DNA from: CAVTQY01 sp963736975
Lineage (GTDB): Bacteria > Pseudomonadota > Alphaproteobacteria > Acetobacterales > Acetobacteraceae
Direction of reading: 5' to 3'
Length of the DNA: 64,000 nt
Assembly: GCA_963736975.1 (NCBI GenBank)
Contig: CAVTQY010000001.1
Span: forward strand, 2,294,001 to 2,358,000
Shown: positions 53,065-62,311 of the stretch, one piece after another
Layout of the letters: each line of letters begins with the position of its first letter
Numbering within the stretch: position 1 is the stretch's first letter
The notes under the pieces: model-generated
The model's input: only the letters and a program-made list of their open reading frames with translations
The model's database searches: none
Told to the model about the DNA's origin: nothing
Position numbers and translations under genes: made by a program

Positions 53065-54212
53065 GCTGCCGGGTTCGTTGCATCCGCCGGCGGCGTCGTC
53101 ACGAAGGATAGAACTCCGAACGAGTCCGGCTTGAACAGCAGCCAGGCGCAAATCAACGCCGGGATGATCGCCTCGACCCAGACGAGCGGCAGCCATGCGT
53201 TGTCGCGCGCCGCGAGGTCCTGCACCATCAGTTCCAGCGCGAGCAGGCCGACCACGGTCAGCACGCCGCCGAGCGGTCGCAGCAGGCTGCCGTGGCGGCG
53301 AAATGCTCCGGTGAGGACCGAGAAGAGCGCAACCAGGGCGAACGACAATGCGGTGAGCGGGGTGGTGAGGCGCTTGTGCCCCTCGGCGACCCACTTAGGC
53401 GCGTCCCGTGGGTTCGCCGGATGCGGATCAAGCAGCGCCCCGAGCGACACTTCGCTCATGTCCGGCGGCCGCGCACCCTCACTGTGGGCGGAATCGGCAA
53501 GATCGAGCACATTTTCCCGGAAGGTAAGAACGTCCAGCCGGCCGGTTTTCGGATCGATCTCCTCGCGAGTGCCGTGGAACAGCAGCACCTCCGGCCCGCG
53601 CGGCCCCTCAACCAAGCGGCCGCTTTCAGCCAGGATGGTAGCGTGGCGGCGATCGCGCGCATCGTCGATCAGGATGCCGCGCAGATCCCCGGCCGGATCG
53701 CGCGAGCGCACATAGACAGTGACATCGGGGTTGACCTGCGTGAACACGCCTTCCTGCAGGAGGAAGGCGACGACCTTATTGCGAATCTCCCACTGGAAGT
53801 CGCGAAATTCGCGAAAGCTCGCCGGGACGAGATAGAGGTTAAGTATGTAACAGGCGACCATCGCAAGCAGTGAAAGGGCGAGCGCCGGCCGGGCGAGTGC
53901 GAACGGGGAAAGCCCGGCAGCCCGCATCACCGTCAGCTCGCGATCGCCGGCCAGGCGCTGGTACACGAACTGCACCACCACGAAGGTGGTGATCGGCAGG
54001 ATTACCGCGATGAAGCTCGGGATCAGCAGCGACGTCAGTTCGAGGAAGACGCCGAAGGACAGCCCGTGATTGACCACCAGCTCCACGAATCGGAGCGATT
54101 GGGTAAGCCAAATCAACGCTGTAAGCCCGCCGGTCACCGCGAGGAGGGCCAGGAAGAGCTGACGAAAGATGTAGCGGTCGAGCCGGGTGATCAGCCTGCC
54201 GGTTCGCTTCAC
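53061..54212 (-). CDS. lptF: LPS export permease LptF
   Basis: 383 aa YjgP/YjgQ-family permease. LDRYIFRQLFLALLAVTGGLTALIWLTQSLRFVELV is the family start; ELTVMRAAGLSPF is the shared loop with LptG; the periplasmic domain spans about residues 130-270; the last helices end near FKPDSFGVL. First gene of the lptF-lptG-lptD-surA-rsmA run on the minus strand. The ATPase LptB is elsewhere. Confidence 0.94.
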   Translation of the reverse strand: MKRTGRLITRLDRYIFRQLFLALLAVTGGLTALIWLTQSLRFVELVVNHGLSFGVFLELTSLLIPSFIAVILPITTFVVVQFVYQRLAGDRELTVMRAAGLSPFALARPALALSLLAMVACYILNLYLVPASFREFRDFQWEIRNKVVAFLLQEGVFTQVNPDVTVYVRSRDPAGDLRGILIDDARDRRHATILAESGRLVEGPRGPEVLLFHGTREEIDPKTGRLDVLTFRENVLDLADSAHSEGARPPDMSEVSLGALLDPHPANPRDAPKWVAEGHKRLTTPLTALSFALVALFSVLTGAFRRHGSLLRPLGGVLTVVGLLALELMVQDLAARDNAWLPLVWVEAIIPALICAWLLFKPDSFGVLSFVTTPPADATNPAA

Positions 54213-54304
54213 GTTTGGGCAGTCTCCTGAGGACGCAGCTTGCCGCCCGGAGAAGGCGGGCTCCGGTTCTGCGTCAGCCAGCCTGCGGATGCAAGCCGGT
54301 TGAA

Positions 54305-54325
54305 GCAGGGGTTTGTCTCCCCTGC
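54305..54325 (-). terminator. possible terminator after the EF-G-like gene
   Basis: GCAGGGG and CCCCTGC form a perfect 7-bp stem with a 7-base loop, four bases past the stop of the EF-G-like gene. A T-run is lacking, so termination is plausible but not certain. Confidence 0.45.
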
Positions 54326-54328
54326 GAC

Positions 54329-56299
54329 CTAAGCCGCGCGCGGCTTAGCCTCGGTGCGCGACTCGGCAAGGTGGTCGAAGCGGCGCGTGTAAGTGCCCAG
54401 CCCCTGAGTCTGCGAACGTAGTTCGATGATGAGGTCGTGCAGCTCCGCTTCCGGCACCAGCGCCTCCACATCGTCCCAGCCGGGCCAGCCCTCTTTTTCG
54501 GCGTAGCCAAGGATCTGGCCGCGACGCCCGGTGATCAGGCGCTGGGCCCGGGCGGTGAAGTCGTTGGGGATGGTAATCGTCACCTGGTCGATCGGTTCCA
54601 GGATCACCGGATCGGCGGCGGCCAGACCCTCCTTCATGGCGATCTGCGTGGCAGTCTTGAACGCCATGTCGGAGCTGTCCACCGAATGGAACTGCCCATC
54701 GACCAGCGTGACCGAGATATCGACCACGGGGTAGCCGAACGGGCCCTTCTTTGCCGCTTCTTCCGCCGCTTCGCCGACAGCGGGGATGAAGTTCCGCGGC
54801 ACCGCGCCCCCGACGATCTTGTCGATGAACTCGAACCCGGCGCCGCGTTCGCGGGGCTTGATATCGATCTTCACGTCGGCGAACTGGCCGTGGCCGCCGG
54901 TCTGCCGCTTCAGCCGTCCGTGCTGGTGGACGGGCCTGCGGACAGTTTCCTTGTAGGCCACCTGCGGCTTGTGGGTGGTGATTTTCAGCGCGTAATTGTT
55001 GGCAAGCCGCGCCACGGCAGTATTGAGATGAATTTCGCCCTGGCCGTGCAGGACAGTTTCACCAGTATCCTGATGGTGCTCGACGGTCAGCGCCGGGTCT
55101 TCTTCCCGCAGCTTCTGCAGCGCACTCGACAGCTTTACGTCGTCCTTGCGGTCGGTGGTGGCGATTGCCAGCGAATAGACGGGCGGCGGTGCGGCGGGGA
55201 ACGGGAGTTGTTCGGCGCTGGCGCCCGGGGAGATGGTAGCGCCGGTTGCGACACTCTCGAGCCGGCCGAGCGCGACCAACTCCCCGGCCTCGGCTTCGGG
55301 CGCTTTGGCGAGTTCGCCGCCGTTGACGTGATAAATGCCGCCTAGGCGCGAGCCGCCCAAGGTGAGTCCGTCCTTGATGGCGCCGCGCCAGATCCTTGCA
55401 TAAGAGAGCTTGCCGGTGTGGCCCGCGTGCACGGTCTTGAACACCTGTGCCAGCGGCGGTCCCTGTTCAGGTATATCGTGACGCGCGTTGGTCTGCTGCA
55501 CGCCAGGGGTGTCGTGGCGCAGCGCCTTCCACAGCCGGCGGATCCCGCCCGCATGTTCGGCGGCGCCGAGCAGCACCTCGATCACGCTGCCGGCGGCAAG
55601 GTCCTTGCTGAGATCGCCGTAAATCTCCTCGGTGCTCGGCTGAATGTCCTCCAGCACCTTTTCGAGCAGCGCGTCGTCGTAATCAGCGAGGGTTTCCAGC
55701 AGCTTCGAGCGGGCTTCCCCGCGGGCGTCCTGCATCTCCGCGGGGATCTGAACGAGCTCGGATGGTTGGCCCTTGCGATAGCGCCAGGCGCGCTCGCTCA
55801 CCACATCAACATAGCCGGCGACGGCCTCGCCTTCCATGATCGGTACCTGGCGCAGCACAAGCGGCCGCTTGGCGTAGCCTTGCAGCGCAGCCAGCGTGTC
55901 GGGCAGGGCGCCGTCCAGCGCGTCGATCTTGTTGATAAACAGCATATGAGGGACGCCCTGATCGGCAAGACACTTCATCAGCGGCGCAGCCGCTATGGCG
56001 CGCGCGGGCGTCGGCTCGCAGACCACGACGGCGAGATCGACCACGGCAAGCGCGGCGGCGGTCTCGTGCGCGAACTCGATGGAGCCGGGGCAGTCCAGCA
56101 CCGCCCAGGGGTCGCCCAGATAACGGCAGTGGCCGATGCGGAGCTCGGTCGTCATGGGGCGGTTGCGCGGATCGGCGGGCCGCTTCACCGGCGCTCCGGC
56201 CGCTTCCAGCAACGCTTCGAACAGGGTGGACTTGCCGCTGCTATAGGGGCCGACCAGGGCCACCGAGCGAGGACTTCTGCCGTTCTTGGTTCCGGACAT
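54329..56299 (-). CDS. elongation factor G-like GTPase
   Basis: 656 aa, a paralogue of EF-G (the FusA2-type group), not the housekeeping copy: the G1 loop is GPYSSGKST (residues 17-25) and switch II is DCPGSIEFAHE instead of DTPGHVDF. The guanine motif is NKID. Domains III to V follow (EIHLNTAVARLANNY, RQTGGHGQFADVKI, GYPVVDISVTLVDGQFHSVDSSDMAFKTA). The changed switch residues suggest a different partner or role. Common beside other genes in alphaproteobacteria; its role is unsettled. Confidence 0.9.
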   Translation of the reverse strand: MSGTKNGRSPRSVALVGPYSSGKSTLFEALLEAAGAPVKRPADPRNRPMTTELRIGHCRYLGDPWAVLDCPGSIEFAHETAAALAVVDLAVVVCEPTPARAIAAAPLMKCLADQGVPHMLFINKIDALDGALPDTLAALQGYAKRPLVLRQVPIMEGEAVAGYVDVVSERAWRYRKGQPSELVQIPAEMQDARGEARSKLLETLADYDDALLEKVLEDIQPSTEEIYGDLSKDLAAGSVIEVLLGAAEHAGGIRRLWKALRHDTPGVQQTNARHDIPEQGPPLAQVFKTVHAGHTGKLSYARIWRGAIKDGLTLGGSRLGGIYHVNGGELAKAPEAEAGELVALGRLESVATGATISPGASAEQLPFPAAPPPVYSLAIATTDRKDDVKLSSALQKLREEDPALTVEHHQDTGETVLHGQGEIHLNTAVARLANNYALKITTHKPQVAYKETVRRPVHQHGRLKRQTGGHGQFADVKIDIKPRERGAGFEFIDKIVGGAVPRNFIPAVGEAAEEAAKKGPFGYPVVDISVTLVDGQFHSVDSSDMAFKTATQIAMKEGLAAADPVILEPIDQVTITIPNDFTARAQRLITGRRGQILGYAEKEGWPGWDDVEALVPEAELHDLIIELRSQTQGLGTYTRRFDHLAESRTEAKPRAA

Positions 56300-56386
56300 G
56301 GGGATGCCTCCCTAAAGGGTCGGGCGATCCTAGCCGAGATTACCTGACGGGGAAGCCGCCATGACGATGGTGTGACGGCGCACGGT

Positions 56387-56755
56387 TCAGGTTATTTTCC
56401 AGGCGCCGGACGGCGTCTTGCACCAGTTTACGGTATAGGACCGCGGCGTGCTGCGCGCACGCAGGTGGATATTGTATCTTACCTTGCGGCAGGCCATGCC
56501 ATGCCGTGTAAAACTTTGCAGCACAGTCAGGGTGCCGCTGTTGCCCGAAGCCGGATTCGACCACTGGTCTTTCGCGCCGGCGGCGACTGTATCGTGCTGA
56601 TAAAGCCGCGCGCCGGCGTCGCCCATCATTTGCAGGTCCTGATCGCTCAACCCGCTGCCGATGCGCGAGGTGCGGAACGGATTGACCTGCGCATCGGATG
56701 CGACCGGGAGAAAACCCAGGCAAAACGCAAGCAGCAGCACTGGCGAGCGAGTCAT
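56387..56755 (-). CDS. small secreted protein, RT0821/Lpp0805-like surface protein family
   Basis: 122 aa. A signal peptide (LLLAFCLGFLPVASDAQ) is followed by a compact domain: SDQDLQMMGDAGARLY, WSNPASGNSGTLTVLQSF, GMACRKVRYNIHL and VNWCKTPSGAWKI, with the paired Cys and Trp spacing of the RT0821/Lpp0805 outer-surface family. The chosen ATG at 56755 gives the proper signal peptide. Role unknown. Confidence 0.75.
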   Translation of the reverse strand: MTRSPVLLLAFCLGFLPVASDAQVNPFRTSRIGSGLSDQDLQMMGDAGARLYQHDTVAAGAKDQWSNPASGNSGTLTVLQSFTRHGMACRKVRYNIHLRARSTPRSYTVNWCKTPSGAWKIT

Positions 56756-56871
56756 GAAACCCTCTGGGGTGGAGAACAGCACCAGCTTCCCTCAGTTCGC
56801 AGCGGGTTGCAATCGTGCTGGAACGTTGCGGGGTTCCGTGGTGTACTCCCGGCTTGCCGCGGGAGGATCCC

Positions 56872-57912
56872 ATGCATCTCTTCAAAGAACACGCCGTGCA
56901 AGATGTCGAGGCAGCGGCTAAGGCGATCCCCATCATCGACTACGGCCCGTTTTTCGCGAATGAACGCGGTGCGCTCCCCTGGCTCGCCGCCCAGGTCAGG
57001 CAGGCGTGCGAAAAGGTGGGTTTCTTCTATGCGCTCAATCATGGCGTGCCGCAGCCGCTGATCGACCGCGCCTTCGCGGCTTCCCGCCGGTTTCATGCTT
57101 TGCCGCTGGAACAGAAGCTCGCGCTGCGCTTGAACCAGAACAATATCGGCTATCTGCCCATGGACGCTTCAGTGCAGGGCGCCTCGACTGTGCACAAGGC
57201 CACCCGTCCCAACCTAAACGAAAGTTTTTTCATCAGCCACGATCGCGGCCCGGACCATCCTGGCGTTCTCGCCGGTACACCTCTGCGCGGACGCAATCAG
57301 TGGCCCGACGATCTGCCCGGGCTGCGCGAAGACATGGCCGCGTATTTCCGTGCGCTCTGCGATCTGTGCAATCGCATGCTGCCGGCGTTCGCGGTGGCGC
57401 TGGACATGCCGGCCGATTTCTTTGCTCCGCATTTCGGACGCGAGCCGCACGCCAATCTGCGGTTCCTGCATTACCCTCCGCAGGACCCTGGCGAAGACAA
57501 CCTGTTCGGCCAGGCGCCGCATACCGACAACAGCTTCATGACGGCGCTGGCGCGCGCCGACGTGCCGGGTCTGGCAGTGCGCCTGCCCTCGGGCGAATGG
57601 TTTCCGCCGCCGGTAATCGCCGGTACCTTTCTGATCAATCTCGGCAACATTATGCGGCGCTGGTCGAATGACCGGTTCCTTTCGACACCGCACGGCGTGC
57701 TGAACGAGTCCGGCACGGACCGCTATTCCATTGCCTATTTTCACGGCCCTGACCCCGATACGCTGATCGAGTGCCTGCCCTCATGCACCGGCACGGACAA
57801 CCCTCCGCTCCACAGGCCGGCCGTGTATCGCGACCTCATTCTCGAATTCTATCGGGCCAACTATTTTCACCAACCGGGCCATCGCTCAGCGGCCGCGCTC
57901 GGTACCCCGTAA
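56872..57912 (+). CDS. isopenicillin N synthase-like 2-oxoglutarate/Fe(II) oxygenase
   Basis: 346 aa double-stranded beta-helix oxygenase. IPIIDYGPFFA, CEKVGFFYALNHGVP and PNLNESFFISHD form the DIOX_N part. The iron site is HTDNSFMT (His, Asp) with a distal His in LSTPHGVLNESG; the 2-oxoglutarate Arg/Ser is in RYSIAYFHGP. ATG with GGGAGGA ahead. The family includes plant-like oxidases; the substrate here is unknown. Divergent from the RT0821-like gene. Confidence 0.88.
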   Translation: MHLFKEHAVQDVEAAAKAIPIIDYGPFFANERGALPWLAAQVRQACEKVGFFYALNHGVPQPLIDRAFAASRRFHALPLEQKLALRLNQNNIGYLPMDASVQGASTVHKATRPNLNESFFISHDRGPDHPGVLAGTPLRGRNQWPDDLPGLREDMAAYFRALCDLCNRMLPAFAVALDMPADFFAPHFGREPHANLRFLHYPPQDPGEDNLFGQAPHTDNSFMTALARADVPGLAVRLPSGEWFPPPVIAGTFLINLGNIMRRWSNDRFLSTPHGVLNESGTDRYSIAYFHGPDPDTLIECLPSCTGTDNPPLHRPAVYRDLILEFYRANYFHQPGHRSAAALGTP

Positions 57913-58030
57913 CCGCAATGGCTTGGCGAGCGGAACTTGCTGCACCGCACGGCTGTTTTTTGCGCTCGCCCATCCATAGGCGCATGCTGGCAGGAAGGCA
58001 GAATGGTTTGCATCCGAGGGGAACGCCAGC

Positions 58031-58468
58031 ATGACGACGATCGCAGCAATCCTGGTCCATAAGGGGCGTCACGTCGTCACCATCGGCCCGACGGCGCGCA
58101 TTTCCGAGGTGTCGCAAGTCCTGGCGGAACGCCAGATCGGAGCCGTGCTGATCGAAGACAACGCCAGCCAGCTTCTCGGGATCGTGACCGAGCGGGACAT
58201 CGTTCGCAGCCTCGCGGCGAACGGATCGCGCACGCTGGAAATGACCGCCGGTCAGCTCATGACCCGCGCCCTGCGCACCGCTACACCGGCCATGACGGTG
58301 GCGGAGGCGATGCGGGAAATGACGGTGGGCCGCTTCCGCCACATGCCGGTGCTGGATGGCGACCGGTTGGTCGGCGTCATCAGCATCGGCGATGTGGTGA
58401 AGGCCCGCATCATGGAACAGGAATACGAAGTCGAGAGCCTGAAGACTTACGTCGCCGGCTCTGCCTGA
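58031..58468 (+). CDS. CBS-domain protein
   Basis: 145 aa with a pair of CBS motifs: residues about 8-65 (VVTIGPTARISEVSQVLAE; LLGIVTERDIVRSLA) and 75-130 (RTATPAMTVAEAMREMT; RFRHMPVLDGDRLVGVISIGDVV). Such stand-alone pairs bind adenine nucleotides and sense energy state. The ATG at 58031 follows GGGGAACGCCAGC. Target unknown. Confidence 0.9.
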   Translation: MTTIAAILVHKGRHVVTIGPTARISEVSQVLAERQIGAVLIEDNASQLLGIVTERDIVRSLAANGSRTLEMTAGQLMTRALRTATPAMTVAEAMREMTVGRFRHMPVLDGDRLVGVISIGDVVKARIMEQEYEVESLKTYVAGSA

Positions 58469-58502
58469 GACGCCCTGCTCGAGCGAAGCGCCAGCCCCCG
58501 GT

Positions 58503-58799
58503 TTACTGGGGCGGTGGGGTATAGTTTGCGCTGCCCACGTGCATATTGTTGTCCCAGACCGGCTTGCCGAGATTGACCTGCCGTGGCGAGGTGACGGCGC
58601 CGCCGGCCGCGCCAACGCCGGCGCCCACAAGTGCGCCCACCGCCGCCCCCGGCGGTCCGGCGATCGCGCCTACCGCGGCGCCTGTGCCGGCGCCAACGCC
58701 GGCGCCGCCGGCCGCCCGGCTCGGCTGACGGTTCCCGCAACCAGCCAGCAACGCCAGGCTGCCCACGACCAGCACGACCCTGCCTGCATGTTTCATCAT
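58503..58799 (-). CDS. glycine-zipper lipoprotein
   Basis: 98 aa. Signal with lipobox LLAGC, then a glycine-zipper stretch (GAGVGAGTGAAVGAIAGP, GAAVGALVGAGVGAAGGA) and a short tail (VWDNNMHVGSANYTPPPQ). Resembles small outer-membrane glycine-zipper proteins. Two ATGs stand together; the first, at 58799, has GAAGGG eight bases before. Convergent with the CBS gene. Confidence 0.75.
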   Translation of the reverse strand: MMKHAGRVVLVVGSLALLAGCGNRQPSRAAGGAGVGAGTGAAVGAIAGPPGAAVGALVGAGVGAAGGAVTSPRQVNLGKPVWDNNMHVGSANYTPPPQ

Positions 58800-58915
58800 C
58801 CGATTAACCCTTCGCTTACTGCACCGTCGCGTCACCTTGCTTAATCGTGGCGCAATCCGATCCGTTGTCACGGCGAAGCATCACGTTCGCGTGCGATAAG
58901 CTCGTGTTGGCGGGC

Positions 58916-59383
58916 CTAAGCCCGATCGACACGTGCCGCATAGCAACCGGGCGCGGCGAAATGAATGTGCAGGTACGCCGCTCGGGGATCAGCAAACAGT
59001 CGCTCGATCGCCGTTTCCAACTCGGCTCCTCCAACCAGTTCCCAGCCGACCATCATCGCCTTGGAATCGAACGCGCGCACGGCCAGGCCGCGCAGGCGGA
59101 GTTGGTCGGGAATAGTGTCAATCGCATCGAACTGCTGTTCTCCTTTGCGCACGTAAATCGCGTACCGCATGCGGTACGGGGAATCGACGGGATGATGTTC
59201 GTGGTTGACCAGGATAAGGTCGTCGCCCGCCTGCGAGTCGGTCAGGCTGATGCGGCAGGGATAGCCGGGGTTCCGGTCATCGGCGATCCGGCGTACCGCG
59301 CCGCGCGCTGCCAGCTCCGCATCCGATAGCGCGAACAGGTCGGCAAACAATTCGGCCGGCAGGCCTGTGATGCGAAACATCAT
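58916..59383 (-). CDS. DUF1203-family protein
   Basis: 155 aa, starting at the ATG at 59383 with GGAGG six bases before. FRITGLPAELFADLFALSD, NPGYPCRISLTDSQAGDDLILVNHEHH, PYRMRYAIYVRKGEQ and the end YLHIHFAAPGCYAARVDRA are the DUF1203 pattern. No signal or membrane helix; function unknown. Confidence 0.85.
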   Translation of the reverse strand: MMFRITGLPAELFADLFALSDAELAARGAVRRIADDRNPGYPCRISLTDSQAGDDLILVNHEHHPVDSPYRMRYAIYVRKGEQQFDAIDTIPDQLRLRGLAVRAFDSKAMMVGWELVGGAELETAIERLFADPRAAYLHIHFAAPGCYAARVDRA

Positions 59384-59921
59384 CGTGATCCTCCGCGGTG
59401 GTGGGTGACGATCCATATGCACGGGGGGCGGGCCGGGTGCCCTCCGGTCCTTGCGCCGGCTCGGCATCCGCTTCCGGCCCTGGACGGTGGCCCTTGCAAC
59501 TGACCTCTTCTATTGCAGAAGTAAACCGTCATGGCCGGGCCATCCGTGTCTTTGTCTTTTCTGGAACGCGACGGTAAGCGCGTCGAAGACTCGACAGGCT
59601 GGCCAGGTGGTATGAGATCGTGTCCGTGGTGCTCTATGCGATCTCCACGTGCTCCGCGTGAAGGGTTTCGACCTCTCCCGCAAGTCGCTCCGTGACTGTG
59701 TGAAACCAAGACGAGTTCTCATATCAAAGGCAAAGACAAAGCCGAAACCATCCGCGAGGGGGCGAGCGCATACGCGAACGTAAAGCGGTTCCGCTCATCG
59801 AGAGGTTGAGACCAATTCAGGATCAGTTCGCCGCCCTCTCCCGGACGGACCAGCACGCAGCCGATAAGGCCTTCTTCGACGCGGCGACGCACAAGATCCT
59901 TGTAGGGACTTCCATCGAATA
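59384..59921. other. 538-base stretch with no recognised gene, next to tRNA-Leu
   Basis: Only short frames, with no ribosome sites or family patterns. A minus-strand frame (59719-60090, about 120 codons) spans the tRNA and is probably not coding. tRNA-proximal sequence of this kind can be a relic of past integration, but no integrase or repeat of the tRNA end is seen in the window. Confidence 0.4.
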
Positions 59922-60004
59922 TGCGGTCGAGAAAACTCGAACTTCCACGGGGTTTCCCCCACAAGCACCTCAAGCTTGCGCGTCTACCATTCCGCCACGA
60001 CCGC
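59922..60004 (-). tRNA. tRNA-Leu (anticodon GAG), CCA not encoded
   Basis: Read on the minus strand: acceptor GCGGTCG/CGACCGC, anticodon stem CAAGC/GCTTG with loop TTGAGGT (anticodon GAG), a long variable arm with a GGGG-AAA-CCCC stem typical of leucine tRNAs, and the GTTCGAG T-loop. The 3' end reads discriminator A then TAT, so CCA must be added after transcription, unlike tRNA-Val. Confidence 0.93.
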
Positions 60005-60034
60005 ATCGGGGGTAGAAGGCGCGGCATATAGCCG

Positions 60035-60724
60035 ATGACCCGCTCCCCTTCAATCGCCGCGCCCGAATGGCGCACCGAGCCAGGCCACACCCCCTATCCC
60101 GAGGCCCTGGCCCTCATGCAAAACCGGGTCGCCGCCATCCGCGCCGGCACGGCTCCCGAGCTTATCTGGCTGGTGGAGCATCCGCCGCTCTACACCGCCG
60201 GCACTTCGGCCCGACCGGACGAGCTGACCGATCTCAGGCGCTTCCCCACCTACCAGACCGGCCGCGGCGGCCGCTGGACCTATCACGGCCCGGGCCAGCG
60301 CACCGCTTATGTGTTGCTCGACCTCGCCCGCGCGCACGGCAGCGTCCCCGCCCGCGACGTGCGCTGCTACGTCCACGCGCTCGAGGAATGGCTCATCCGC
60401 ACCCTCGCCCGCTTCGATCTCCGCGGCGAGCGCCGCGAAGGCCGCATCGGCATCTGGATCGCCGACCCGGCTGCCCGGACGGAGGCGAAGATCGCCGCGA
60501 TCGGCGTGCGCATCAGCCGCTGGGTGAGCTGGCACGGCGTGGCACTCAACGTCGCCCCCGATCTCGCGCATTTCAGCGGCATCGTTCCGTGCGGCATCCA
60601 GGGGCACGGCGTCACCAGCCTGCATGCACTCGGCATTCCCGCCGACATGCAGGAAGTGGACGCCGCCTTGCGCGCCGCCTGGGATGAGGTGTTCCAGCAT
60701 GAACCGCAGTTTGCAGGCAGCTAA
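60035..60724 (+). CDS. lipB: octanoyl-[acyl-carrier-protein]-protein octanoyltransferase
   Basis: Transfers octanoyl groups to lipoate-dependent enzymes, the first step of lipoic acid synthesis; 229 aa. Conserved RGGRWTYHGPGQRTAYVLLDL, the lysine in KIAAIGVRISRWVSWHG, and the catalytic Cys in LNVAPDLAHFSGIVPCGI. The ATG is 31 bases beyond the tRNA-Leu gene, on the opposite strand. Overlaps bluB by 26 bases. Confidence 0.95.
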   Translation: MTRSPSIAAPEWRTEPGHTPYPEALALMQNRVAAIRAGTAPELIWLVEHPPLYTAGTSARPDELTDLRRFPTYQTGRGGRWTYHGPGQRTAYVLLDLARAHGSVPARDVRCYVHALEEWLIRTLARFDLRGERREGRIGIWIADPAARTEAKIAAIGVRISRWVSWHGVALNVAPDLAHFSGIVPCGIQGHGVTSLHALGIPADMQEVDAALRAAWDEVFQHEPQFAGS

Positions 60725-61358
60725 CGCCCCACACTTCGACGAGGCGTTCAGAACGCAGTTACTCGAGCTGTTCAGGTGGCGACGCGACGTCCGACGCTTT
60801 CGCTCCGACCCGGTGCCCGTGGCCGTACTGGATGAGCTGTTGGAGATCGCGTGCCTGGCCCCGTCGGTCGGCCTCAGCCAGCCGTGGCGTTTTGTCACTG
60901 TCGGGGACAAGTCGCGCCGGTCCGCGGTTCGTGGAATTTTCGAAGCGTGCAACGCGCACGCTCTCGCCAATCAGGACGTCGGTAGGGTTGCACTCTATGC
61001 ACGCCTGAAACTGGCCGGCCTCGATGAAGCGCCATGCCACCTCGCCGTGTTTGCCGATCCCGATCCCCAACAGGGACACAGGCTTGGACGTCGCAGCATG
61101 CCGGAGACCACGGCCTATTCCGCGGCAATGGCGGTACATACGCTCTGGCTCGCCGCCCGGGCCAGAGGATTGGGCCTCGGCTGGGTCTCGATCCTCGATC
61201 CGGAGGCGATGACGACGGTGCTCGAAGTGCCGAAAGACTGGGTTTTTATAGGCTATTTTTGCCTGGGTTATCCGCAAAGCGAGGACGACACGCCCGAGTT
61301 GGAACGCGCTGGATGGGACTATCGAAGATCCCCAGCCGTTATGCGCATCCGGCGCTGA
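60699..61358 (+). CDS. bluB: 5,6-dimethylbenzimidazole synthase
   Basis: Nitroreductase-fold enzyme that turns reduced FMN into the lower ligand of vitamin B12; 219 aa. WRRDVRRFRSDPVP, ACLAPSVGLSQPWRFV, SMPETTAYSAAMAVHTLWLAARARGLGLGWVSIL and LCLGYP-like IGYFCLGYP are the BluB pattern. Start at the ATG at 60699, overlapping the lipB end in another frame. Implies that the organism makes or modifies cobalamin. Confidence 0.93.
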   Translation: MNRSLQAANAPHFDEAFRTQLLELFRWRRDVRRFRSDPVPVAVLDELLEIACLAPSVGLSQPWRFVTVGDKSRRSAVRGIFEACNAHALANQDVGRVALYARLKLAGLDEAPCHLAVFADPDPQQGHRLGRRSMPETTAYSAAMAVHTLWLAARARGLGLGWVSILDPEAMTTVLEVPKDWVFIGYFCLGYPQSEDDTPELERAGWDYRRSPAVMRIRR

Positions 61359-61406
61359 CAACGGACAGGAGCTCGCGCCCCACCCTCCGAACCGTATGTG
61401 CGGCTC

Positions 61407-61940
61407 TCAGCCAGGTAGTTTCTGACGCACGCAGTCGAACCACTCGCGGCCGGACACGTCGGCATCAGGAATGCGCAAAACGGGGACCCGGCCGTTCGCC
61501 GCGCTGGTTCGCAGGCTGCCGCCGCTCAGCAACGTCAACACATTGTTCGCGCTCGTCTGGTTCAGCGGCACGGCCGTGGAGAAGGAGCCGGAGCCAAAAC
61601 GTGCCGGGACGCTCCATGATCCCGCCGACCCGGCAAAGCGAAGCTGGGTGCGGGTGCCTTTGCGCAAATGCAGCCGCCGTACCGTTTCGCCGGCGAGGGT
61701 GAACGCAATCCTGTTGTCGCCAACGCGCACGGCCAGCGACAGGCCGCGATGCGTCGCATGAGCCTCACAGGCCGACTCGGCCATCGCGAAGGACCAGGCG
61801 GCGCCAACCGGCGCGGGCGGCGCCTCGACATGCGGTGCCGGCGGCCGCGGGACCACAACCGGCGCGGCCGCCGGCGGCAGCTGTCGGTGGCACGCCGCAA
61901 GCGGCACCAACAGCAGGCCGAGCATGGCCCAGCGCCTCAT
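61407..61940 (-). CDS. putative lipoprotein, 177 aa
   Basis: Not recognised. Signal with lipobox LLLVPLAAC, a Pro/Ala-rich spacer, then a soluble domain (WSFAMAESACEAHATHRGLSLAVRVG; IAFTLAGETVRRLHLRKG; ADVSGREWFDCVRQKL) with a conserved-looking Cys pair. The start overlaps the stop of the upstream gene (ATGA), so it is the last of a three-gene unit 63748-61407. Confidence 0.65.
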   Translation of the reverse strand: MRRWAMLGLLLVPLAACHRQLPPAAAPVVVPRPPAPHVEAPPAPVGAAWSFAMAESACEAHATHRGLSLAVRVGDNRIAFTLAGETVRRLHLRKGTRTQLRFAGSAGSWSVPARFGSGSFSTAVPLNQTSANNVLTLLSGGSLRTSAANGRVPVLRIPDADVSGREWFDCVRQKLPG

Positions 61941-62308
61941 GGCGCGGCTCGCACTGAGAACCGCCGCCATGGACCAAGCGCATAGACGGCGACGTCCCGG
62001 CCCACCGTATCCACCCGCCAGGCATAGTCGGTCGTCGTGGCGTTCAGCCTGACAACCGCGGAAGGCTGATCGACATAGCTCGCGAACACTTCGCGCAGCG
62101 CACCCTGGCCCAAGGCAATGACTTCGACGAAGAAACGTGCGGCGATCGGCTGCGCCGGCGCGCTCCAGGTCAGCTTGACGTCCACCGGGCCACCTTGCGC
62201 TGTGATCGTTGCACCGTCATCCGGCATCAGCGGAGCCACCGGCAACACCGGTGCCGCTGCCGTGAGAGCCAGCAGCAGCACTGTCAGACGTCGCGGGACG
62301 GATCCCAC
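61937..62308 (-). CDS. hypothetical exported protein, 123 aa
   Basis: Not recognised. N-terminal hydrophobic signal (RRLTVLLLALTAAAPVLP) and a small beta-sandwich-like domain (VDVKLTWSAPAQPIAARFFVEVI; SAVVRLNATTTDYAWRVDTVG), the style of a fibronectin III-like fold. It starts three bases after the ATPase-gene stop and overlaps the lipoprotein gene, pointing to a shared periplasmic role. Confidence 0.6.
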   Translation of the reverse strand: MGSVPRRLTVLLLALTAAAPVLPVAPLMPDDGATITAQGGPVDVKLTWSAPAQPIAARFFVEVIALGQGALREVFASYVDQPSAVVRLNATTTDYAWRVDTVGRDVAVYALGPWRRFSVRAAP

Positions 62309-62311
62309 CGG

